Shown in pieces: positions 39,295 through 48,129 of a stretch of DNA of 64,000 nucleotides. Under the pieces are notes generated by a model. The model saw only the letters and a program-made list of their open reading frames with translations. It had not been told where the DNA came from and did not search any database. Position 1 is the first letter of the stretch. The number at the start of each line of letters is the position of its first letter. The translations under genes and the position numbers were made by a program. The stretch is from Aulostomus chinensis (lineage: Eukaryota > Chordata > Actinopteri > Syngnathiformes > Aulostomidae): the NCBI GenBank assembly GCA_037954235.1, contig JBBMOA010000016.1, positions 22,257,383 through 22,321,382 on the forward strand. The letters are read 5' to 3'.

Positions 39295-39593
39295 GCCGGG
39301 TGCGGTGGCGCGCGCCTGTAATCCCTGCTACCGGGAGGCTGAGGCCGGAGGATCGTTTGAGTTCAGGATCTCTGAGCTGCAGCGGACTATGTCGATCGGG
39401 TGTCCTCGCTAAGTTCGGTATCGATATGGTGCTCCTGGGGGAGCTCGGGGCCACCAGGTCGTCTAAGGAGGGGTGCACCGGCCCAGACCGGAAACGGAGC
39501 AGGTCAAAGCCCCCGTGCCGCTCCGTAGTGGGATCGCGCCTGAGAATAGACGCTGCAGTGCAGCCTGAGTAACACAGCGGGACCCGGTCTTTT
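39295..39593 (+). ncRNA. rn7sl: 7SL / signal recognition particle RNA (left copy)
   Basis: RNA scaffold of the SRP, which pauses and targets secretory translation to the ER; transcribed by RNA polymerase III. It is 299 nt, the full vertebrate length. It starts GCCGGGTGCGGTGGCGCG and ends in a TTTT terminator at 39590-39593. Alu-domain hallmarks: CTGTAATCCC, GGGAGGCTGAGG, GATCGGGTGTCC and CTAAGTTCGG. S-domain hallmarks: ATATGGTG, CCACCAGG, AAGGAGGGGTG, ACCGGCCCAG, GGAA loop at 39490-39493, CGGAGCAGGTCAAA, GTAGTGGGATCGCGCCTG, AATAGACGCTGCA. The S domain rules out an Alu element. No A-tail follows, so it is not an obvious retrocopy. Confidence 0.95.
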
Positions 39594-39933
39594 ACTGCTC
39601 TCTACTTACCACAAACACGTGTGACGAAACACACGCCCTCAACGTCACGTCTCTTAAACGTCACAACAGCTTTTCAGATTTCGTCTCCTCAGCATTTATA
39701 CTTTCTGTAACCACAGCTGTTTGTTTGCCCTCCACTGCCTCCTGCTGGAGGAGAGCAGCAACTACTATCAACCCACCAAGCAATGAAACTGCACCAGCTG
39801 ATTATTGCAACAGTCACTGACTGAACTTGGAGCTAAAAGTGCTTCGATACAACAATACTGGTGTGACGTTTAAGAGACGTGACGTTGACGGCGTGTGTGT
39901 CGTCACAAGTGTTTGTAGTGAGTAGAGAGCAGT

Positions 39934-40232
39934 AAAAGACCGGGTCCCGCTGTGTTACTCAGGCTGCACTGCAGCGTCTATTCTCAGGCGCGATCCCACT
40001 ACGGAGCGGCACGGGGGCTTTGACCTGCTCCGTGTCCGGTCTGGGCCGGTGCACCCCTCCTTAGACGACCTGGTGGTCCCGAGCTCCCCCAGGAGCACCA
40101 TATCGATACCGAATTTAGCGAGGACGCCCGATCAACATAGTCCACTGCAGCTCAGGGCTCCCGAGCTCAAACGATCCTCCGGCCTCAGCCTCCCGGTAGC
40201 GGGGATTACAGGCGCGCGCCACCGCACCCGGC
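39934..40232 (-). ncRNA. rn7sl: 7SL / signal recognition particle RNA (right copy, possibly decayed)
   Basis: Reverse-strand counterpart of the left copy, same 299-nt length, with the TTTT terminator at 39937-39934. Roughly a dozen substitutions separate the two. In the right copy the Alu-domain loop strings become GATCGGGCGTCC and CTAAATTCGG, departing from the vertebrate consensus kept by the left copy. The SRP54-binding helix 8 loop reads GGAC instead of GGAA (plus-strand 40034-40037). These changes hit conserved positions, so this copy may be a pseudogene or a diverged variant; the left copy is the better candidate for the working gene. Confidence 0.88.
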
Positions 40233-40751
40233 GAGGAGACCCTGGATTGATGGAGGTTTTGCCTTTGACGAGGATGAGCAATAAATGTAAAGCAACATCT
40301 TTTAATGCAGGGACCCTCCAACAACAAATTCATTAAAGTGTTTTTTTTGGCAGGAATGCCTTCGGTGTCACGTCCGTGATCCATCTCTCTTTTGTTTGTT
40401 TCCCGCCGTCGACACTAACCTCGCGACAACTGCCGCCCAGACTACTGCAGGTGGCAATTCTCGCGAGGCTAGTGACAGAGTTCAGCAGAGGATTTTTTTT
40501 TCATTGTAATACGGGAGATTTACGGGAGAATACTAAAACGGGAGGAGGGCGGGAAAGAGGGGTAAAATACGGGAGTTTCCCGGCCAAAACGGGAGACTTG
40601 ACAGCTATGCCTGGAAGTGTGTGATGCTGATGTTGTGTGTGTCTGGTTGTTCTGCCCACATCACTCTTGAAATGTTCACAAATCTACTGAACTGATTTAT
40701 GAACAAAAATATCCTCTGCATTTCAAGCAAGATATCCTTTATATTAGATAC

Positions 40752-41293
40752 CGGGAGAGGATGGAGAGGCAGATTGACAGGCAGATTTGGGTGGCGTCCG
40801 TAGTGATGCGAGCATTTAACCGGTCTGTAGTGGTGAAGAGGGAGCTTAGCCAAAAGGCAAGTCTCTAGATTTACTGGTCAATCTACGTTCCAACCCTCAC
40901 CTATGGTCATGAGCGCTGGGTAGTGATCGAAAGAACGAGACCCCGAATACAAGCGGCCAAAATGAGTTTCCTCCGCAGGGCGGCTGGGCTCTCGCTTAGA
41001 GACAGGGTGAGAAGCTCAGACATCCTGGAGGGACTCGGGGTAGAACCGCTGCTCCTCCGAGTCTAGAAGGGTGGTTCGGCATCTGGTGAGGATGCCTCCA
41101 GGCACGTTCAACTGGGAGGAGGCCTCAGGCCGACCCAGGACACGCTGGAGGGATTATATCTCTCGGCATGCCTGGGAACATGCAAGAATCCCCTGGAAGA
41201 GCTGGTGGAAGTGGCTGGGGAGAGGGCGATGTGAGCCTCCTAGCTGAGGCTGCTGCCCTCACGACCTGGACCTGCCTAAGTGGAGGACGACAA
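40752..41293 (+). mobile_element. 3' fragment of RTE/Rex3-like LINE
   Basis: Broken-frame translation shows the familiar fish LINE tail: VVKRELSQKA, then YVPTLTYGHE, AAKMSFLRRAAGLSLRDRVR, GLGVEPLLLR, VRMPPG and PRTRWRDYISR, ending before AGTGGAGGACGAC. Frames are interrupted (for example a stop after LLLRV), and no reverse-transcriptase core is present here, so this is a dead 5'-truncated copy. Assignment to the RTE/Rex3 group is from memory of the motif series. Confidence 0.75.
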
Positions 41294-42454
41294 AGACAAT
41301 AAACCCAAATTCAACAATGTATTTAAATTTCCAAGTGTTATTCCAACCAAATATGTGGAGCAGTTTTACAATACACGATCAAAATAGCTGTCAGTTCAGT
41401 GTTTAGGTCCTTACAGTAACTTATTTGAGAAGATTATAATTCTTATACACAAATTTAGACATTCTAATGTGTACCAGCGGCAGTGTTAATGTATCACTGG
41501 GGTTTTTTTTTTTTGCAACTGACAGAAAAACTAAGAAGAAGAAGAAGAAGTAGAAGAGGTTGATGACTGGGTGAAGAGGGGTCAAGAAAGCGTTTCACAA
41601 GTGTGCTCAATCTGCAAAACAATCAAAGCCCTTAGGCAGACGATCTTGGAAGAAAGACAAGCTTGTCAGTCAGAGGTCGGATAGGAAGGGAGTTTAAGAA
41701 TGCTGGAGAAACTCAAAGATACAAGGAAAGCTGTGGCAGGGCGGCACAACTGTGCTGGGAATGAACCCGAGAGGGGAGGTCAACCAGGCAGGTCGTGGAA
41801 GAAAGAGGGATAAAGGAGGAGGAGATCCTCCCGGGAACAACTAAAGAAAATAATGGTTTGGGGAGAAAGGTTGGGATTTAAAGTTGTAGTGAGCTATAGT
41901 GAGACAGCGCCGGGCTGCAACTGCCAAGGCTTGGTGACAGAGCGAAGACATGCAAAGGCAGACGAAGGTGCGCTCATGAATGAGGACGATGCAACTGAGA
42001 GCAAGCGACCGGCACAGCGACAGCAGGAGGACGGACGAGGAAAACGCCTTCACAAGGACATCGTCCACCAGGGCTCCGTGCTTACTGTGATATAGAAGCA
42101 TCAGTGGGAGCGTGTGATTCTGACGCCAACGCTTAGATTAAAGGTTTAAGAGGGGAATCAGACAGAATGGAGAGGAAGAAACGAGGGCATGTTACAGTAA
42201 TCAGTGGGTCAGAGAAGCTGCTTCAGTGCTTGAAAGAAAAACTGGATTGAATTCAGAATTCAGAGAAATAGTTTTGTGTTTTGTTTCCGTTGGGAGGGAA
42301 GTTAACTCCGGTTCACACTCTAACACAGAAGGTGGCGGTATTGCATTATTGAAGAAGAACAAGCGGAAGGAGAAGTCGAGGAAGGAGAATTAGAGGAAGG
42401 GGAGGAGTCGGAGGTTGGGCTTGGAGAAATTCAAGTTATCTGCGCCACTGCTGA
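41294..42454. other. Spacer between LINE fragment and PKR-like gene
   Basis: No gene recognised. Contains a GAA run near 41533-41548 and purine-rich sequence towards 42350-42420. The open frame at 41853-42095 matches no family I know. The upstream exon(s) and promoter of the PKR-like kinase should lie in or near the end of this stretch. Confidence 0.5.
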
Positions 42455-42457
42455 CAG

Positions 42458-42586
42458 CATGACGAGTCTCGCTCAGATTCAGAACGGGAAAGAGAAAATA
42501 ACCTCAGTAAACTGATGCAATGTGCTCGGAGAACAGAGTCCCAAGTAAAGTTTGTTGAAGTTGGAGGGACCGGAGCACTGCCAGCG
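42458..42586 (+). CDS. Candidate exon: first half of a dsRNA-binding domain
   Basis: A 43-codon open stretch after a CTGACAG acceptor and before a GCG|GTGAGC donor. It reads ERENNLSKLMQCARR, then TESQVKFVEVGGTGALPA. The pattern LxxL...(V)KFxEVxxxG is that of helix 1 and strand 1 of a dsRBD, and it sits about 1.1 kb upstream of the exon holding the second half. There is no ATG at the start in this frame, so an earlier exon would be required. The donor is phase 0 while the next dsRBD exon needs phase 1, so the join is unresolved. It also overlaps an ISRE-like motif. Alternative: promoter sequence with chance coding potential. Confidence 0.4.
42488..42497. promoter_or_regulatory. ISRE-core-like motif GAAANNGAAA
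   Basis: GAAAGAGAAA, a perfect match to the GAAANNGAAA core bound by IRF factors. PKR genes are interferon-induced through such elements (established knowledge). It overlaps the candidate dsRBD half-exon, so only one of the two readings may be right. Confidence 0.35.
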
Positions 42587-43711
42587 GTGAGCTGACACCA
42601 CTTTAATAACTGAGAACCTGCAGCGGCGGGGAGGACTCGTTCGGTCACGTTAGCGTGACTTTTAATGGATTTCCTCCATTGAAAAGGTTCAGTGGGCGGA
42701 TTAGACAGAAAATAAGAGTTTACTCGAGTTTTCCTGGTCAGTGCACGTCTTTGTGCGTCAGAGTGAGTCTCGAACGCCATCTCAGTAAGTTTCTGCGCCC
42801 TGAACAGGGCGCTGCAAAAATTAATGCAAGGATGAGGAAATGTATAGAGAATGATGATAATATAATGGATTGCAATATGATAAGTGGCACGATGTTCAGT
42901 TTCATATGATAAATCTGATTTTCACTGAAAAAAACAAACAAAATGATAACGGTGTGATTTTTTTTTTTTTAAATCAAATTTGCAACGAACAAAGATGTCT
43001 TCTTAAGGCTGTAGGAGCGCTGGGGTAAAGGAACAACTTCAAACAAGATATTTTTGACAGTCACCTTGGTTTCAATACTGTGGCCCTGGTGTGTGGGTGA
43101 CTAATTTCATTCAAAACATTTTTTAACACATTTACATTTTTGACAAATAATCCTGAGTAATTTGGATTTAATGGCCAAGTGGGTAAAAGGAAATATCAGA
43201 AGATCTAGAAAGTCAGGTGATCAGGAAGAGACAAGCGATGCTGTGGCACCATGCAAACGTATCATAATTCCATATCTTGTCTCATCTTCTGATATCGGTA
43301 TATTGACCAGCCCTTGTCTGTGTAATTTCACATGTATGCAGGATGTTCCTGCCGCATCATATATTGACTCAAATATTGAATTTATGACGCACAATAAGCC
43401 ACGACCAAATATGGCACCTTCCTGCGATTCCAAAATGTCAGTCGGCCGTATTGCATCTGTCTTCTATGAATAGGGGAATTACACATTTCGAAATTATCAG
43501 TAATGTTGTGCCTTTTTCTTGATAAACAAGCAGGCAGGCGCATCCTACAGGTTTTTTACTACTTTATTTTTATTATTTACTGTCACAATGTTATACACAA
43601 TGATTGCAGTTATTCAACAATCTAGATCTCCTGTACTTTATCCTCGCTTTCGGAACAAAGACATGTTTGAAAAATGTCCCTCTAAGTGTCAATGTTCCAC
43701 TGAATCTCCAG

Positions 43712-46700
43712 GTTCTGTGGTCAGTGGTCAGGGATTCGCTCTTGGGAGGAGGAGGAACTTGAAGGAAGCCAAGCAAATGGCAGCGAAAAAAGCCCCGAGA
43801 GGTTTGAGTGATCAGGAAAATCAGAGGCCAGAGGTAAGTTTATTCTCACCATTTATCAAAATGGCGTATATCAGATTATCGTTGGTTCAAATTTGAAGTT
43901 TTTACTATTGGTTGTTGTTGTTGGTTTTTTTCCTTTCAGACAGGAAATATGTTGAAGAATGTTTTCGGCCAACAGAAAAGGGTTCCTTTAAAGACTCTGG
44001 CACCAGCAACTGTAGGATTACAACATGCTACCCAGTAAGGTTTTACTTCCTAGAGTTGTTGAGTCACCCTTCAAATGCAGTGATTAAACCACTAATATCA
44101 GCTGTTGTAGGATTGTGGTTGGCGAAAAGGAAGACCCGACTGCCTGTAGGGAAACAAAGGGGGTCGGCAAGTCTGAGGACCAGGAGGAAAGTGGTGGTCA
44201 AAATACAGAGGTGAGGTTTCTCTGGCCTAAGAGAGCGTCTGTTGTCACTGAGATCTGGACATCTGATGTTGATGAATGAAGATTCTCTTAAAACATAAAG
44301 GCATTTTGTCAAAGTATGCAAACCCTGCCTGAGCTCAGGTATTCGTTTGCTACTCCACTCTGTGGACGGATGCCCCCCCACCTCAAGGCAGGGTCCAATA
44401 AGGATTCGTGTCTGCATGTAAATGGGAGGAGACCAGTAGTCACCAACCTGCTGTAGATCAGCTATGATGTCCACAGGCCAGCTCTCATATTCAAAACTCC
44501 ATTCTGAAAATGTACATTTTAAAAGTTATGTGTGTGGTATTTTTTGGAAAGACGTGACAAATTAATGCATTCATACGTACAAATCAACCTCATCTTCTTC
44601 TTTTTTTTAATCTCCCTTTGGAAAGGACCAGAATCCTGTGGTGAAGCCTAAAAGATGGTAAGGGATCAGAAGTGGAGGGGGTAGTGTTGAGCCTGACATC
44701 ATGCTTCATCATTTTTCTTGTCCTTTTTAGTTTTGCAGAAACTTCCCAGACCTCCATTCCGAACAGCACTGGGGCAAGTACCACTCCACTGGAGATTTCA
44801 GTCGTTTTACTTCTGTCGTTTTTTTTTTTTCTCTAGACTGTAAGCTGCATCATAATTTGTTTTGTTTAATAAGGTTGCAGTGATTACTGAAGAAAAGAAT
44901 ATGGGTGGCGGTGGGATGACGCCAATCCAGTCAGGGATCTGCAGGTGTGGACAGCGGTACCGCCATTCATTTCCTGCAGCATTATTTGATATAGAATGAG
45001 AGACTTCTATGTTCATCTTGTGTGTCCACAGTAAAAAGTTTGAATCAGAATTCGAAAACATTACGTGCCTTGGCAGTGGAGCCTTCGGTGTGGTCCTCAA
45101 GGCAAAACGAAAGGTGGAGAAAGCGTACTTTGCAATAAAGATCGTCCCCTTTAACAAGTTAGTCCTGCTATTCAACTTCTGTTTCTTGCATATCATAATG
45201 TGCTGGAGCAGGTGCGGAGCAAGACACGTTTATTAACAGAGTCATTTTCATACCAGAAATGCTTTTCGGGAGGTGGAGGTATTACTACGGCTCTCTCATG
45301 CCAACATTGTCCGATACCACACGTGTTGGATGGAGGACTCAAAGTACCAGTGCGACAGTACAGCTGATTGCTGCAGCACTACTCAGTAAGTCTCCTCCTC
45401 TATAAGACCCAACTGGAGGTGTGCCATTCCACCGTTTGTCCTTTCTTACGCTCCTAGGTCTTCCGATGAGTCATCTGAACCTTACCTCTATATTCAAATG
45501 GAGTTGTGTCATACCGACACCCTTAGAGTGTGGATAGACGAGAGGAATACTCAGAATGTACCAGAATCCAAGACAAGAAAAGAGAGTCTGGCTATCGCTC
45601 TGCAGATTGCTCTCGGTGTGGAGTATATTCACAAAGAGAGGTTCATTCACAGAGATCTGAAGGTGAGAGAGAGCTAAGATGATCACTTCTTACCGTAAGA
45701 ATGGCGTAGTCACGTGCGTTTCTGACCGTCAGCCTGCCAACATCCTATTCGGGCCGGGCGGATGCGTGAAGATTGGAGACTTTGGCCTGGTGACTTTGGA
45801 GAACGACAGTGATACTGAGAACCTGCAGTACAGAACCGCTGACAAAGGGACCCCACATTACATGGCTCCTGAACAGGTGAGAGGGTCTGATGTGAAGAAC
45901 GTAGGACTGTGGTCAAGAGCACTGCATCCTCCAAACACTGACAGCGTTTGATGTGAACTTCTGCGCAGACAATGACATTTTTATATTCCTAGGGATCTAT
46001 TTTGGGACCACTTTAGTTCCCTTTAGCTCCTTCCTATATTTGTTGCTCTGTAACTCCTCTGGCTGGACCCTACCTGTGCCTCCAGAATCTCCTCTTTTTT
46101 CCAAAGGCGTATATGTAGTACAGGGTTGTAAAATAAGACATTAACTGTCTTGAAGATGGAGTTGTAGAATATAATAGTTACTGAGGAGAGATTTATCTGT
46201 TCTTGGACAGAAGAGCCAGCGCATCTATGACCGCAAGGTTGATATCTTTGCCATGGCGTTGATCTTCTTTGAACTTCTCTGGAAGGGCACCCATCACGAG
46301 AGGAGCGAGGTGAGGTGTTTTGTCTCGTGTGCTGTGCGTGTCAATATTGATGGTGAACAACTTGACAAATAACCGGTGTCAAAATTCAGAAAAAATGAAG
46401 AATTTCCTCATCTGTGTTATTTGGGTTCTGCGACCCTCCTTTTATTGACATCTCACTTCTGAAATAATGAAAAAAAGACGCCTTTATTTTATTCTGATTT
46501 TTTTCCTTATTGTGTCCCTCTGCAGTTTATTGGAAAACTCAATATTGCCTTTCATGTATGTTGCTCCTAGCTGTGTTCCTTTTATTTTTATAAAGCTTAC
46601 TGAATATTTAAAAAATGAAAATGGCTCCATGATGTTTTGTTAAATTTAAAAAAAAAAAAAAAAAATTGTATTGAACTTGTACTAAAATTTGAGTCTGAAG

Positions 46701-47260
46701 TAGTACTCCCAGAGGAGCAGCAGCCAGACTGTGATGCAGAAAGCTCCAGCTGGGGAGAAGCGGCTAATGTATTAATTTGATTTAACAGCAAAAAGATGAA
46801 AAGTAAATGTTTCAATAATCAAATTTGCTGAATGTTGGATCAGGTAGTGGCCCCCGGTTCGAGATGTGAGATGTTTTCATCAGATATGTTGAAATTATTG
46901 TTGTCATTGCACAACACACTTGTTGTGCTTTTGCATCGCCTTCAGGTTTGGGGCGATGTGAGAGGAAGTATCCTGCCCCAAGGATTTGCATACAGATTTT
47001 TCCAAGAGGTATTTACATAAATAAGTGTTGCTGAAACCATTTACCTGAGGTTTTTCCCTGTAATATTTGCATTTCTGTAGAAGACATGCAGTTCAGTAGC
47101 TGTTCTTGCTGTTACGTTGCAGAGCATCATGATAAAGTCAATGCTGCATAAGAACTCCGAAAAGAGACCTGAAGCGAGTCAACTGAAGACGGACCTGGAG
47201 AAGATCATTTGTCGCCTGAAGGCTACAGAAATTAGGCGTCGAGGAAATCGGACTACTTAA
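43712..47260 (+). CDS. eif2ak2: EIF2AK2 (PKR)-like eIF2alpha kinase, 5' end incomplete
   Basis: PKR-type kinases sense dsRNA and shut translation by phosphorylating eIF2alpha. Exons: 43712-43833, 43940-44034, 44111-44210, 44626-44657, 44731-44777, 44881-44944, 45032-45157, 45257-45385, 45458-45662, 45733-45876, 46211-46309, 46946-47008, 47123-47260. All join in phase to give 453 codons plus stop. The first exon is the second half of a dsRBD: VVSGQGFALGRR then NLKEAKQMAAKKAPRGL. A Ser/Thr/Glu/Gly-rich linker follows. Kinase motifs: GSGAFGVV, AIKIV, REVEVLLRLSHANIVRY, MELCHTDTLRVWID, HRDLKPANIL, GDFGLVT, activation-loop RTADKGTPHYMAPEQ, VDIFAMALIFFELL. All catalytic residues are present. A short acidic insert (DSTADCCSTT..SSDESSEP) lies where eIF2alpha kinases carry one. 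No Z-DNA-binding domain is seen, so PKR rather than PKZ. Start codon and first exon(s) not found. Confidence 0.85.
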
Positions 47261-47460
47261 GGATCAATGACCGAATTTATTTTGTTCGATCTGAATTGCC
47301 TCTGTGCTCAAAAATGTGGGCGGATTTCATCCATCACATTACCTCAGGAACCCCACGGGGGAATTTTAATTCAATATAAATGTCCATTGGGAATGAACAG
47401 GGGAAAAAAAATCTCACATACTTTTTAATGAACTGCTTGACACACAACCTGAGATATAAG

Positions 47461-47466
47461 AATAAA
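47461..47466 (+). terminator. PKR-like gene poly(A) signal
   Basis: AATAAA about 200 bases after the kinase stop codon. A second AATAAA-type site near 48100 is less likely. Confidence 0.45.
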
Positions 47467-47974
47467 CACATCGCTCAATACGCCAAAGTGTGCCAAAAAA
47501 CCCCTGACATAACTCTGCAGCAGCGACTTGTGATGTTCATTATGTCACTGTTGAGGCTTTAGGGAGTTTTGCCAATTCAGCACTAATTACATTTATGCAC
47601 TTGAATTTCAGGGAAATGTGTTTACAAACTGTGCAATGCACTTTAGACGCGGCCGAACCGTCGCAGGTTTACGGTATTTTTTTTGAGCGTTAAAAAACAC
47701 AAAGATGTTACGGCCGCTGCTCCTCCGTGAGTGTGTTTTGATCAGTGGTTTCACAGCCTAGTCAGAGTCAAGGTCACTGTAACGAAATGCCTTCACAACC
47801 TTGACATTTTTAATTAAAAAAAAAAATTATCAAGTAGATCAGTCTGTCAATATCCTGTACAGCTGCAACATGAGTAAGACTGACACACTAAATACAACTT
47901 TTAACATCATCCATCTATCCATTCATTTTCTTGTGGGTGTGGGCAGCTTTTCCTATTGCTCATCCCATACACTG

Positions 47975-47976
47975 CC

Positions 47977-48007
<31 letters not shown>

Positions 48008-48018
48008 ACACACACACT
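47975..48018. repeat. Poly(C) plus (CA)n microsatellite
   Basis: About 19 C followed by about 12 CA units. Simple sequence. Confidence 0.95.
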
Positions 48019-48129
48019 GGTCAGCCATCTGAACCACATAGCAGAGAGAAGTTCAGGAATATCCTGTCTGTACTCCTGTAGTTTTATGTCTTGCTTGTAA
48101 ATAAAAATGTCATTCCAAAACCCAAATAA

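Larger units (their letters stand above)
39266..40263. repeat. Large inverted repeat carrying two 7SL genes
   Basis: Left arm 39266-39669 (404 nt) and right arm 39858-40263 (406 nt) are near-identical reverse complements around a 188-nt unique spacer (39670-39857). Homology extends about 30 nt beyond the 7SL 5' ends and about 75 nt beyond their 3' ends, including the shared CAACGTCACGTCTCTTAAAC block. That implies a DNA-level inverted duplication, not two independent RNA insertions. Confidence 0.92.

Noticed and set aside
39295..39420. Alu element (the first 120 bases look like Alu)
   Set aside because: The S domain follows in full and the source is a fish; Alu elements derive from 7SL only in primates, with a related family in rodents.
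39233..40384. Open frames across the palindrome that read like a protein (for example MHPSLDDLVAPSSPRSTISI on both arms)
   Set aside because: They are translations of the 7SL RNA genes in both orientations; the RNA signatures explain every base. Such predictions are known false proteins.
42460..42516. ATG-started short frame MTSLAQIQNGKEKITSVN
   Set aside because: Out of frame with the dsRBD-like reading and stops after 18 codons.
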